NCBI GenBank assembly: GCA_020809705.1
Contig: CP085831.1
Location: forward strand, 5,022,001 to 5,086,000
Length of the DNA stretch: 64,000 nucleotides
Direction: 5' to 3'
Source of the DNA: Calonectria ilicicola
Taxonomy: Eukaryota > Ascomycota > Sordariomycetes > Hypocreales > Nectriaceae
The position numbers were made by a program, and so were the translations under genes. The notes under the pieces were generated by a model. That model was given only the letters and a program-made list of their open reading frames with translations, did not search any database and was not told the DNA's origin. Shown piece by piece: positions 47,573-60,200 of the stretch. Position 1 is the first letter of the stretch. Each line of letters begins with the position of its first letter.

Positions 47573-47800
47573 CTTAGCTGACCGTGTGCGCTCGCTGCTA
47601 GAGTAGGGATGCTCCCGAGGGATATGGCCGGTCTCGACGCACTGGTAGCAGGTCTCGCCAGTAGTGTTCAGAGTGTCATCAATAGGGTAAGGGCAGCCCT
47701 GAGGGATGTAGCTGATCTCGAAGGACTGGTAGCAGGTCTCACCAGCAGTGTTTAGAGCATTACCAGTAAGAGAGGTGCAAAGTGATTAAATATTGAGCAG
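47573..47800 (-). other. Open frame with duplicated zinc-knuckle-like units
   Basis: Minus-strand translation in frame with the gene at 47114 contains GETCYQSFEISYIPQGCPYP and, 25 codons later, GETCYQCVETGHIPREHPY. The second unit resembles a CCHC knuckle with His in the last position; the first has lost two ligands. At DNA level ACTGGTAGCAGGTCTC recurs at both sites. No start codon was found, so it is either an exon or a relic. Confidence 0.4.
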
Positions 47801-48560
47801 TCGTGGTGTTGCATGTTCAAGAATTTAAACTGCCCATTGCCAGCGGCCACGTGTCATAGGAACCTCTTGTGCATCCAGGCTGACCCAATCGGCCGTGACA
47901 CACAAATAGTTAGCTTGCTCAATGAAATGAAAGCTTCTCGCTACAAGGATAGCAGATACAAAGAATATCTAATAACCTTTATGGTTCTCATTTGCCTCGC
48001 CAAGAAATAATTAATTTAGAGAGATAAAGAGAAGGGACATTTTTCCTGGTCTTATTATAGAGACAATTTTACAGGTCTAGACAGCACAAGAGAAGGTGGA
48101 TGACCTAGGAGCAAAGAAATAGACTGTCTGCTCGTTCTAGGGCTAGGTTTTGTTGATCTTTTGCCTAGATATCGCAGAGGAAATTTCTCACTCCAAGTAT
48201 TGTCTATCATCTCGAGCAAACCAAATTGGCGAATGTTCTTAAGCTGCGTCTTATTAATATTTTCGACCAGCCGATGCCATAGCTAATTCAATGGCCTAAA
48301 ACAGAGATCCGGGACCAAAAGGAGATCGACTGCGGACTTGAGGAGAGCTTGATTAAGGGTAAAAAATGGGGACAAGCCGAGCACTAAACCAAAGGCCTGA
48401 TATAGGTTGGTGAAATGCTGAATTCCTGCCGCTGTTAGGTGGCGGCCGCAGGGCACTCCAGTCCCAACGTTTAAGGAAATCAGCGATGGATGCCTCGCTA
48501 ATTGGAGTCATACAGTTGGGAGTAATCCTCAAACTTGCCCTGTGTGCCCCGGGGGCGCAG
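47801..48560. other. Intergenic region, nothing identified
   Basis: No gene model on either strand. The minus-strand frame at 48353-48724 crosses the dispersed repeat units and has no family features. Confidence 0.4.
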
Positions 48561-49740
48561 CACTGCAATTTTAGCCCCTTGGGGGCATCTCTGCTCTCCG
48601 CCTTGCTGCAAGCACGGACCTTTCTAAAACATCTACTTTCTGCACTGGTTCTACTCCGTATACACTGCAATTTTAGCTTCCACAGAACATCCATGCTCCA
48701 ATCCAGCACGGACCTGATCACCATAGAGCATCATATGAATCCAGCGATGAGCCCTCGTTCACATTGAAATACTATAGACTCAGAGTCCACTTTTTTGGTG
48801 ATCTCGGTCATTGGAGTCACAGAGCGCAAACTACACACGTAGCGGAGCTACACTAATCCCAAGCAAGCACGGGCCAGTTCATCTTTCTCCACTATAACCA
48901 TCAGGCTTTCTGTGTGATGGACGACCAGGAGATCCTCCAAAGCAAGCACAGACCAGTTCTCCTTTATTCAATGTCGGATGCTCAGCGGCTCTGAGTCTGC
49001 ATTGTGCCGCGCGCCTTTGAATCACTACCTCGGAGCAGAGAATGGGAAATAAAACACACCACTTTTTCGCCCTTAGGCTCACGTGCACAGAAAAATGCTG
49101 TAGACTCTAACTCAACCTTTTTGAAAATGTGTGATAGATACCTTGTTTATTGGAGCCATGTAGTAGGAGGCGCGAAAGTCGAATGAAATGACCAATTCTA
49201 GTCAGAAAACAGTGCATTTGTTACGCTATCGCTGCAGAGTGGGCTACGTTGCTACAGGCATAGCTTGATCTGCTCGAGCACAGCCGTGCGGACCGATACA
49301 CTGCAATTTTAGCATACACAGGACACTCCAGACCAGGCACGGGCCAATTCTCCTTTTATCCACAGCAGCAGTCAGCCAAGCGGGCCCCGTACAGTGCCTT
49401 GGCTTGCTAGGCGGCTTTGCATCTGTCTTGCGTTGCGCCTTTGGATTAGTACCTTAGAGCACAGGATGGGAAATAATCTAAGATACCATTCTATAAAGCA
49501 TTATATTAATTTAGTGGTGGGCTCTTTTGCAAATTGAAATTCTACAGACTTAAAGTCCATTTTGTGTCAAACTCGATGGAAAGTGCCTTGTTGATTGGCA
49601 GCATTGCAATTTTAGTCCCTTTGGTCCATCTCTGCTCCACCATGCTGCAAGCACGGACCAACTCTGGACCAACAACGTCTTGCACTGCAATTTTAGCTTC
49701 CACGGGACAACTCCAATCAAGCACGGACCAGCTCACAATC
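48561..49740 (+). repeat. Left block of dispersed CACTGCAATTTTAG repeats
   Basis: Five units begin with the core CACTGCAATTTTAG or a one-base variant, at 48561, 48663, 49299, 49602 and 49683, all in the same orientation. Each continues for ~55-90 bp to a second conserved word (GCACGGACC or GCACGGGCCA). Two unit types alternate: a long one with CCCTTGGGGGCATCTCTGCT and a short one with CCACAGGACA. Between units lie further shared words such as GGATGGGAAATAA (49025-49060 and 49460-49480). No coding potential. Confidence 0.7.
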
Positions 49741-50787
49741 TATGACTAAGCCACAAAAATACTTACCCTAGACACCCATCAACTCTATAACTAGTGCGGT
49801 ATGTATTTCAAGTACGGTAAAATATATATATATTAATTTAAGTTAATGAAAAGATAAAGGAAACAGGATAATAGAAAAAGAAAAAGGAATGTGCGGAGTG
49901 AAAAATAAAGGAAGGAAACAAATATAAAGACTGAAATCCCAACCAAATTAGATATATTATGTATATGAAGAATCACAGTTGCAGTCATTCAATACCATAA
50001 CAAGAAAAAACTCCATCAAGGAATCATATGTTCGATATATTGGCATTTGTCACGTCAGGATTTAATTGCATCAATCAGGTTCTCAAGATATCTTTCTTTT
50101 ATAAACAAATAGTAGTCAAGATAGGATCTTTCTTTGTTGATCGCTTCCTATGTAGTTTTTACATTTGGGTGTGAATTAAATTGCTTTGTGTAAGTAATAG
50201 ATAGTAACAACTTAAATCAAGATGCAAAACAAAAATCCCTTCCAATCAGTTCCAAGCCATTGCATGTTTGCTTCACTAAAGTAGTAACTATACACGGCAC
50301 TACGGTTCGTTCAACAAAAGGCATGCCCCAAACTGCAAATAAATTGCCTTGTCGATATCTGAATTGCATCCTAGAGCAGTATCTCATAAATGAAATGGCA
50401 GGGCCCGCGGGATTGTGTGAATCACTGTGCTGCCACATGCACGTTATATGCGCTCTGGGGTCTGATAACATTCAGGCTCTCTTGAACAAACACGAGTAAT
50501 TTTAGTACTAACGCCGTTGTGGAAGTATCACGGTAACTGCTTATACCTATCAACCATGTCTATACTTCTAGCTACGCGATTTGCCATCGAGCCTCCAACT
50601 GCTCTGCGTCAGGAGGGTAGCTGTCGCATGGACCGAACTCCTTCTCACGCAAGGGCTCCATATCTAGGGTACGATCGTCTGGACAGGCTTCCACGCTTTT
50701 GCTAATGTATGACTTCCATCTAGACGTCCCTATATTGTTGCTGGAGAGGCGTGCCCACGGCGCGAGGCGACTTTGGCGAACCACACG
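49741..50787. other. Intergenic region, nothing identified
   Basis: AT-rich from 49800 to 50230 with no acceptable gene. The short frames at 50217-50499 and 50517-50784 lack motifs. The promoter of the phosphorylase-like gene should lie at the right end. Confidence 0.4.
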
Positions 50788-51820
50788 ATGGGCGACTCCT
50801 TACCTCGATATCTCCACATGAAGGTTCACCAGGCAGTCTTCGAACGAGCTTATGAAGGAATCATAGTGATTGGGGCTTACGAGCGATTACAATCTTCCAT
50901 TATCTTTCAGGGTGAAACAAAAAGACAAACCTTTCAACTGGCAGCGCCCTACGGCCCGGATTGTCAATGACCACCTCTATATTGAGTGCTTTCCGGGATA
51001 CGACCATGTCGAGCACTACGCCGAGATCGTTGCCACCTACCTAGGTGTTCGACAAAGCCAGGGAGATGCATTAACACTCCCATCTAGAGTATCTTTCCGA
51101 CCAGCCTCTTGCTCCGATACCCAGAACGCACTCAAGGCTACAAACATTCGAGATTTCCCACAGGGAATTAATACTGTTGTCCTGGGCCTCGTCCATCGCC
51201 TGGAGCGGCTGACCGGCCCGGTGGATTGGTCTGGGGATGGTTCCTTTGCCTGGGCAGTGCGTCAGTTCAACGGCCGCGCTGTGGCATTTGTTGGATTCCG
51301 GCCCTCCTTCTGGGGTGATATTGCCGGGGAAGTCGTCCATTACCTCGCGTCCCATTGTGGTGTACGAGAGGTCCTCTACTTCGGCAAGTTGGGGAGCGTC
51401 AGGGAAGGGGTGAAACCAAACACTTGGCTGGCAACTGGAGGACGCTCACATGTCCACAGTCGAGTTGGACAGTGGGAAAATGTGCTTGAAGATTCCGTTG
51501 CTTGTTTTGCTCAATATTATGTCATTATGGGGGAACACATGACGCTGGGAAGTGTCTTACATGAGACCAAGGACTGGCTTGCTACATTGCCAAGTTCCGT
51601 TGACTTTGTGGATCCCGAGGTAGGGATGATGGGTCAGGCGGCTGTGAGAGGCGGAATTCGGTTCGGGTACCTGCATATCATCTTGGACAATGTGGCGGAA
51701 AAGTATGATGAGGATCTCTCAAATGAGAGGATGCATAGCGTTCTATTGCGGCGGTCTAAGCTATATGAAGCTGTACGGGACGTGCTGGGGCACTACCTTT
51801 CCTCGGTCGAGCAGACCTGA
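50788..51820 (+). CDS. Nucleoside-phosphorylase-like protein (5' junction unresolved)
   Basis: The long frame from about 50876 to 51820 encodes ~300 residues with a nucleoside-phosphorylase-like layout: VREVLYFGKLGSVREGVKP, LATGGRSHVHSRVGQWEN, VIMGEHMTLGSVLHET, VDFVDPEVGMMGQAAVRGGI (the usual acidic active-site block), and YLHIILDNVAEKYDEDLSNE near the end. The frame has no early ATG. The ATG at 50788 opens a different frame (MGDSLPRYLHMKVHQAVFER), so a small intron (for example with acceptor CTGGCAG near 50943) or a one-base shift must join them; I could not decide which. Converges with the dUTPase-like gene 70 bp downstream. The family call is by pattern only; substrate unknown. Confidence 0.6.
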
Positions 51821-51889
51821 TCAAAGCCCAGCTGTCTTTCTTTCTGCGTACTCCATAATTTATGCAGAAGCTAGTACATTCTAACACAA

Positions 51890-52411
51890 TCACATTTCGC
51901 TTGGTCCGTCGCGTCCTTGGGTACTCTTTGAGAACTGATAAATGCCATTGTAACCAGCAACCTTCTCCTTCATCCTGTGCAATGCGATCTGTCCCAGCTT
52001 GGCATTTTTGTGTAGAATAATTCCAGTTGGGTTCTTGATATCTAGCAATGCACCGAGAGCTCCTTCATAACCAGCATCCACTATGCCCGCTGTGAGCATA
52101 GCACCTGACCGCCATAGGGATGACCTGGCGAATATTTGGCCCATACAATCCAACGGGATCTGAACCGTCTCGTTAAACTCGACAAGATATGCACCCTGGG
52201 ATAGTTTGATGGTCTCGGTTTCGCTGCTGAAGGGAACCTCGGAGGTATTGGCAGCCTGACGATGCGAGTTGTCGAAGCCGATGGTTGCAGGCGAAGTCCA
52301 CGCAAGGACGCAACGTAAAGTGAGGTCGACTCCGCATGGCTGTGACTGCTGCTTGACGGATCTTAGGTTGGACACTATCCCAAGCCGAACAATTGAAGCT
52401 CCACTTAGCAT
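51890..52411 (-). CDS. dCTP deaminase/dUTPase-family nucleotide hydrolase
   Basis: A single exon of 173 aa, the normal subunit size. It starts MLSGASIVRLGIV as prokaryotic Dcd proteins do. QPCGVDLTLRCVLAW follows, then the core FARSSLWRSGAMLTAGIVDA plus GYEGALGALLDIKNPTGI with the catalytic-site Glu in GYEG, and KLGQIALHRM. It is expected to form a trimer that deaminates dCTP and/or hydrolyses dUTP. The overall look is closer to bacterial, archaeal or viral Dcd/Dut than to the eukaryotic housekeeping dUTPase, which hints at transfer, but this needs a tree. A minus-strand open stretch continues upstream (52412-52568) in another frame and is probably not coding. Confidence 0.72.
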   Translation of the reverse strand: MLSGASIVRLGIVSNLRSVKQQSQPCGVDLTLRCVLAWTSPATIGFDNSHRQAANTSEVPFSSETETIKLSQGAYLVEFNETVQIPLDCMGQIFARSSLWRSGAMLTAGIVDAGYEGALGALLDIKNPTGIILHKNAKLGQIALHRMKEKVAGYNGIYQFSKSTQGRDGPSEM

Positions 52412-53164
52412 TGTGAAATGTATGCTCGAGGTATGAGAGTTCTTTCTTTCCTAGACTTTTTAAGTGCTGATTTGCTTCGGTGGAGATGACCTGTTTTAGG
52501 TCAGCTTGGGTTGCGATTTCTTGAATGGGCTGCAAGAAACGGGCTCGAAGATGTTGTGCGTAGCACAACTGCGGGGAGGCCGCTGCTAATAATCTCTCCT
52601 ACCTCAAGCTTTCCTGTGCGAACGCCCCTCTTTGTAGCTTCCTCTGTGGTTTGCTCCTGCGTGAGCACGATCCGCAATGAATGAAATGTAGTAATCGTCG
52701 CGCTTAAACCTTGGAGATCTTGGACAAAGTGAGCTTGTGCTGTGGGATATTGGTTACAAAGAATCCTCAGCCGTTATTGAGGGAAGTGAAGGATCACATG
52801 AGAAGAAATGGCACGTGACCTAGGCCCTGTTCATAGAAGTGTTGTCAATGTACTATGTGCAAATAAAGCACAGCTATCACTATGAGCGATGGTCCGTGCA
52901 TGGAAATTATTAAAATGCGCCTAATAAAGGAGAAAGCTGGTTTCACTCTGAGCTGGAGTTGATTGCCAGTTGACACGCCAAATTTCAAGCTCAACAACCA
53001 AGGTCTCAAGTTTTTTTTCTTCTTTGGACAGATGGTAGTTGAGAAAATATTGCTTGATAACCTACTAGACTTCATTAAGGCTAGCTACCTAAAGGAGAAT
53101 TCCTACTACTAGGGGAGTCTGCATATCTGGATCTGTTGTGGTCAACAGGGACAGCTATGGTCAT
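52412..53164. other. Upstream region of the dUTPase-like gene, nothing else identified
   Basis: Holds the promoter of the dUTPase-like gene. Frames seen here are short and without motifs. No repeat core before 53165. Confidence 0.4.
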
Positions 53165-53990
53165 CATTGCAATTTTAGCCCACACAGGGTGCTCAAAATA
53201 AATCAACGCGAACTAGCGCCTAGAGTGCCCGTAGCCAATAACAAGCTGTGATCTAAATATATTTGACATTCAAATGCGACGCAGTGAATGATGCACTGCC
53301 TACATGGTGAAGTGCACTACAAATTTAGCCTCTACAAGACACTCCAAACCAGGCACGGGCCAATTCTCACTGTCGGACATTGAGCGGCTTTGCGGCTGCG
53401 TTGTTGGGTGCCTGAGGATTACTGCCCGGCTCTAGCACTGCAATGTGAGACCCTCGTGGGCATCTCTGCTACACCTTGCTGCAGGCACGGACCAACTCTC
53501 ATGGCGAACGGCGGGAGCTTGTTGGACTGACTGGGGGTGCTTGCACTGCAATTTTAGTCCCTTGGGGGCATCTCTGCTATGCGACACCTTGCTGCAGGTA
53601 TAGACGAACTCTTGTGGCGAATGGTGGGAGCTTGTTGAAGTAACAGTGGATGGATGCACTGCAATTTTAGTCCCTTGGGGGCATCTCTGCTACGCTATAC
53701 CTTGCTGCAGGCATAGACCAACTCTCGTGGCGAACGACGGGAGCTTGTGGGCCGAATGGGGGCGCTTGCACTGCAATTTTAGCGGTCACAGGGCACAATA
53801 CAAATCAAGCATGGACCAAGTCGCAGTACGCTTACCCTAAACACCAGTCAATCCTGGGAAGGGCGCCCTGACCGCTGCACTGCAATTTTAGCCTCAACAG
53901 AACGTAAGTCAAGCACGGACCAGTTCCCCTCTGTCATCTATCATTGCACACCTGCGACTTCTTCGCTTGGGTCATCATAGAACTTGGTTC
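53165..53990 (+). repeat. Right block of CACTGCAATTTTAG repeats with ~110-bp tandem array
   Basis: Core copies at 53165, 53315, 53436, 53546, 53657, 53769 and 53878. The last five are spaced 110, 111, 112 and 109 bp, so this is a tandem array rather than scattered copies. Units share CACTGCAATTTTAG, CCCTTGGGGGCATCTCTGCT, CCTTGCTGCAGGCA, ACCAACTCTCGTGGCGAA and GGGAGCTTG in that order; the last two units switch to the short type. The same orientation as the left block at 48561-49740. No coding frame. Confidence 0.75.
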
Positions 53991-54201
53991 CTCTAAATAG
54001 CAATTTAATAGTGAAAGATAAATAATAAATAATCAAATAACTATAAATATATTCATTTACTCGGTAGCCAGGAGGAGTGAGAGGAAAGCAGAGGGAGGAC
54101 AATCTTTCAATGGCTCTTGTATGTGTATCTAAAATTCAAAGCTCTGAAGAAGGGTAGCTCCTCAAGACTTTATCCCATCATTTACCAAATCTCTGAAAAA
54201 C

Positions 54202-57200
54202 TTATAACATCAAAGACAATGGGAAATCTGCCGGACTGGCTTCAAATAAAACGTCCAGTGCACGAAGTATAGCCTTACCGACCATCTTTGCAGATTCATC
54301 GCTCAATATCGATGTCCAATAACACATTTCCATGAAGATATCGTCGCCAGCATCTGAGACATAGACGGAAATGGCATACTGGAAGCTATTAGTTATTTTG
54401 AAAACATTGACATGAAAGTGTAAGAAGTAGACCTACCTCGTCTGTCATGAAGGCGTCCACTTCATTGAATTGCACCCTACTCTGCGAATAAGGTGCCTGT
54501 CTTGTCACGCGCTGCATGTTTAGGAATGTATTGTATAACGGGAATTCGGCTCCCAGGCTCTCATGGATCTCTTCAAGCGAGCAGTTTTGATGCTGAATTT
54601 TAAGTTAGCCTTCGGATTCAAACAAATCATAGGTGGGGTAATGTATGAGGAAATGATGATGACTGACCATTAGGGTCTCAGCGTAATTAGACTGCAACTC
54701 TCGCAACATGGACTCAAGAGAGCCATGGCTGCGAGATTTGACTGTGCAAGGCAGCAGATTGATCAAAGGCCCCAGAATACTATCAATATGAGGAAGTGGG
54801 GCATCGCGTCCAGAGAGCATAAAACCAAAGCTCACATCATCAGACCTGGTGAAGTGGCGAAGAACAAGAGCCCAAGCGGTTTGGAAAAGATTGGCAGTTG
54901 TAACAGCATGCTCCTTGCAGAATGCTCGAATCTTGCTCGTTCTGTTAAGCGGTATAGCGAGGCTATTGAATGACCCATTAAGCATCGGGGGTGATGTAGA
55001 TGGTGAGTTCATTGAAGCAATAGATTGGCATGCCTTGGTATCTGGCAGAGAAGGGAAGAAGCACGAGCTAGTACCACCAAGGCGCTCCTTCCAGTAGTCA
55101 CTAGCTTCTGTCTTTGATAGACCATCAATGTATGATATAAAGTCTTTGTAAGGAGAAGCTGGTATTCCATCAAAAGCAACACCACCAGTTTGGATGCTCG
55201 AGTATGCGACTTGAAGATCATGCCAAATAACTGATATGCCTACTGCATCATATAGTGCATGGCTAATCTGTAGCTGCATGAAGATACGGCCACTTTCCTT
55301 GGTCTTTGCAAGAATGACTCGGTGTGGCGGTGTTTCTCCCTCAGGCATATCTGGCGATTTATTGAATATGGCGACAGCATTAGATGGTGCATCATCGATG
55401 CAAGCAATAGAAGCTGCGAAAGATTTCAGGACAATTTGATAATATCGACCGGTGCTCTTTCCAGCCTTGAAGACAGTGCGCAGTATGGCGTGGCGATTGA
55501 CGACTTGCTGCCAACTCTTTGCGAGGTCTTCCATCTCTGGTGACCTAGACTGAGGAGAAGAGGTAGCCTCAACTATGAAACTAGCATACCAGGCATTCTG
55601 CTGTGTTTTCTGTATGTTGAGAATGCTATTCTGCATAGGAGAAGCTGGGTAGATACTATCAATGTGGGAGATATCAGACCCAAGGTCGAGATCGGCTTCA
55701 TGAGCAGTTGTCAATGGGTTTTGTGGAACACCAGCCTCTTTGACTAGAGGCTTAGTTTCCATGCTCTCAGTACGTATGCAACGAGGAGCAAGGGCTGCGA
55801 TTGTGGTGAACTGGAAAATGTCTCTTATCTTCACCGTGAAGCCCTCAGCACGACAGCGAGCCATCAGTTGCATAGCGAGAACAGAGTCGCCACCCAATGA
55901 AAGGAAGCTCTGGTCCATGCTGATGCTTGCTGCATCGAGATGCAATAAATCTCCCCAGATACGCTGGAGCATTGATTCCATGTCGGAGCTTGGTTCAATA
56001 ATCTTTGGTTGTGAGGATGTAGTTAACTGCGCGTGCAGCTCTTGATCCATTTGCTCAAGCCACTGGTTGATAAGTCGTCGGTTTGTTTTACCAGAGGGCA
56101 GCTTTGGTACATTGTGAACGGGTATCCAGAGACCCGGCACCATGTGTCGTGGCAAGCTCTTTTTAACAGACTCGCGAATACCGGCTATCTCTTCCAATGC
56201 GCTGGATCTGATCTCGGGGTCTTCGAGGATAGAGAGGCCACCACTTTGTTTTCGTGCCTGATCTCCAACAGATAAAAGTGCTATCAGCCGTTGCTTCAGG
56301 ATGCCTCCACTGGGCACGGCCGCCACAACAGCCTTGAACGATGACCCTGCTTTCTCTGTAATTTGGCATTCCACTTCACCCAGTTCGATCCTTTGTCCGC
56401 GAATCTTGACCTGGACATCCTTTCTGCCCATATAATGGATGCTGCCGTCTGGAGTCCAGCGGGCCAAGTCTCCAGTCCTATAGAATCGAGCACCTTCTCC
56501 AGTGTTGTTGACCCAGGAAGGAGTATCAATGAATGCGGCTCTGGTCTTGTCCGGGTTGTTGAGATAACCGCGACCGACGATAGGACCACTGACTACTAAC
56601 TCACCCACTGCACCAACGGGAACGAGAAGCTGATCATTTTCGGGGTTAATAATGTACAACCGTGATTGCAGCGGCTTTCCGATAACGGCACCTCTCGCGC
56701 CCGCCATGAGTTGCTCGCTGCCGGTCGAATTAATGGCGCACTCGCAAGGTCCATACGAGTTGAATAGCTGAACCTTGTCACTCCATTTGTTAATGATATC
56801 ATCAGTAAGAAGCTCGCCAGCTGTGACCACTGTTCTCAAATAAGGTAGTTGACTAGGCTCCAATGTGCGCACAACAGTGGGTGTCAACTGTGTGAATGTA
56901 GCCTCAAATCTGTTCAGTGCAGCCGTGAGATCCCCAAGACGGTCTTCTTCAGAGATGATGCAGACGCATGCGCCATGAGTCAAGGCCAACATTGTTTCTC
57001 CGATGCTGACATCAAAGGCATATGAAGAGAAGTGAGCGACTCTGGAATCGCCATTCATGCCAAAAGTACCGAAACCGCGAGACGATGCGTACAGGTTGCG
57101 ATGCTCAAGGATGGCACCCTTTGGCGTTCCGGTACTGCCAGATGTGTAGACAATGAAAGCTTTGTTGGAGGGCTCGACGCTGGTACTTGGTGCTGTGACG

Positions 57201-60200
57201 ACTGCTGGTAGCTTATTCAATGACCCCTCGGTAACTAGAACTGCTTGTAGACCAATTTGTGCCACAAGAGAAGCTTGAGCAGATGAGCAGAGAATGAATG
57301 GTGCTTGCGTATCCTTTACAATTGTCTGCAGTCGTTCTAATGGATGAGCGGGTTCAAGAGCGGCACAGGCGGCGCCAGCTTTGAGTACACCCAGCATAGC
57401 GACGATAGCCCAAAGTGATTTCTCAAAACAGCAGGGAATAATTACTTCAGGACCAGCACCGATCTCCATGAGATGATGTGCTAGCTTATTAGCCATTTCA
57501 TTAAGTTGGTTGAAGGTCAGTGAGCCTTCATCTGAGACGACGGCAGTAGCATCAGGCTTAGAGGATGCTTGCTCTGCGATGACCTCATGCAGGCATCTGT
57601 CTTCTTCAACCAATGGGACCTGATTCCACTTTGATAACAAAGCCATATCGTTCTCAGCGCAGAGTTGAAGCTGGCCAACGGTCTGCTGAGGATCATCAAG
57701 AAGACCTTCAACAACAGCGAGGACAAGATCAGTTAGTCGATTAGCTTGTTCGACTGACAAGAGAGAAGTCCAGTAGTTCATGAGAATAACCATTGAACTT
57801 TCAAAATTTTGCACATCAATGCTTAATTCGTACTATTTGGGTACACTTTGAGTTAGTTTCAAGGACAAGGAAGCGCCCGATTTGTGAGCGTGATTGCAAG
57901 GGGGAGACAATATTTACCTCTGTCGGGTCGTGGAAGACACGGCTTCGGAGATCAATGGTTCTGTGAGCTGTCGAATCCTGCTCATCAACGAAAAACTTCG
58001 TTACGCCCTTCTGGACATTTACAACGGTGTTGAAAAGACTCGTAGCCTCTCCGGTTCCACGAGCAGCGTGGAAAATTTCCTTGAGCGAGCAGTGCTGGTG
58101 AGGCAATGCATTGAGGTACGACTCGTTTGCTTCTTTACATAGTTCGATGAGAGATTTGGACTTCTCAATGTTAGCATGGAAGACCAGCATGTTAATTAGT
58201 GGTCCCATGATGTTGTGGACGTCAGCGACGGGAGCGTCACGGCCCGAGGCAAGGTAACCGAAGCACACTGACTCGGCTCCGAGGAACGCCCCCAAGACAA
58301 TAGCCCAACTTGTCTTGAAAACATCAGCGACAGTAATATCGTGTTCCTCGCATAATCGAAGAATAGCGCTAGCTTGATCTCCTTGGATCCATCGCTCAAC
58401 GATGCCATCCTCAGTTTGTTCCGACGATTTGTTGGGTGTGAGTGCCGGGAAGTGAGAAGGAACAGCATCACTAAGATATGACTTCCAAAAGTTGAGACCG
58501 GTTGCCTTGGGCTGTCGGCGGATGTATGAGATAAAGTTGCTGTACAAAGGCGGGTCTCCGGTCGAAAGCATACCGTCATATGCTAGGCACACGTCTCGGA
58601 GCAGTACACGCATAGAGGAACCATCGTCAAGCGCGTGGGTCATGGCCAAATGGCAATAGACCACGCCTGTAGGTAGCTTGCAGATGGAGAAACGGTATGG
58701 CGGGCCATTCTTTGCGTACTCATTGACTTCAACAGAATCGGTAAAATCCTCGATCTTGTCACATTCCAGCTTCAATACTGGGACAGTGACACGGTCCAGG
58801 ACAACTTGAAGCACATTCGCCTCGTCATGGGCCCCCTCCAAGAAGACGGATCGCAAGGCCTGGTGTCTCTGAGCCACTTTGATCCATGCTTGTTCTAGCC
58901 TGTCCACATCGACCAGCTCGGTTGATTGAACCAAAACCTCAAACAAAGCCCGGACGTGGTAGCGATCAGGTGACCTTGCCTGACTGATGAGTATACCTTC
59001 TTGCATTGGAGAGCAAGGGAATATATCTTCAATACCGACGTCGGTTGCATCCAAGTGCAAACTTGAAATGCATTGATTGACAAGTTGGTCAAGCTGCTGT
59101 GCTCCTTTGGTTGGTAGCAACCCAAAGCGACCGGGTGTAGCCGTCGGCAAGTCAACCACACCGGCCAAGGAAGCATGTTCTGCAAGCTTTCGGATATTCT
59201 TGAGCTTGAAAATATCCTGGACGAAAATATTGATGCCAGCATTGCGGGCTCTAGATACGGCCTGCATTGCCGAGATGGAGTCACCTCCTAAGCTGAGGAA
59301 GCTGGCGGTCATTCCGATACTTGCAGGCTCGCATTTTAGCACCTCGGACCATACTTTCTGTAGAACCTGCTCAAGCTCATTCTCTGGTAGCTCAAGAGCT
59401 GACTCTGTTTCCGAAACTAGGGTTGACTTTGTCTGGTTGTATGTCTCTTCGTCCATGGCATCGAGCCAAGCTTTGACAGCACGTTTGTCTAGCTTTCCGG
59501 AAGATAGTAAGGGCATCTTCTCAACAAGGATCCAGATAGTTGGAAGCATATGTTTAGGTAGCTGCTTTTCCAATTCAGCCCTGATTTGGCGAAGTTTTGT
59601 GACAGCATTTTGCATTTCTTTCAAGTTCATTATTTTGAGAACTTGGTTTGAAGTGTTGGATACAGCCCTGTCATCCTGTAATGATGCTACTGCTACAAGG
59701 CGACCATTCAATGGCCCTGTACGAGGAAGCTGAGCCATCGCATGCTCAATAAGCGAAATACTAGCCATGTTGCTGTTGATGTCGTCAAGCTCAATACGGT
59801 GTCCGTGAACCTTGACCTGATTGTCTTTGCGACCTTGGATGGAAAGAGACCCGTCAAGATTATAGTGGACGAGGTCACCAGACTTGTAAAGCCTTTGGCT
59901 TCCTGCGTTGTCATTACAGAACCATGTTGGTGGCTGGATGAATGCTGCTTCAGTCTTGGCTGGGTCATGAAGATAGCCTCTTGCCAAGGTCGGCCCACCG
60001 ATGACGAGCTCTCCTCGAGCGTACATGGGGAAGAGACGATTATGATTGCGAGGGTCCGCAACCCAAAGAGAACAGCCAAGTCTGCGACCCAGGTTTGAAA
60101 TGTCAGATGTCGTCTTGACACCCACGTTAGCGTTGGTCCAGATAGAGCATTCAGCGGGACCATAGCTGTTAATCAGACAAATACCAGGTCTTCCACCCCA

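Noticed and set aside
48353..48724. 123-codon minus-strand frame
   Set aside because: Runs antisense through the dispersed repeat units and shows no domain or splice signal.
53315..53990. CRISPR-like array
   Set aside because: Eukaryotic context, units of ~110 bp that repeat along most of their length, no short spacer/repeat structure and no cas genes.
54202..54592. NRPS and the aromatic cluster as one biosynthetic gene cluster
   Set aside because: About 9 kb of HET, zinc-finger, repeat and nucleotide-metabolism sequence separates them, and I did not see the TGTGGGMT word upstream of visible NRPS sequence; the NRPS promoter is outside the window.
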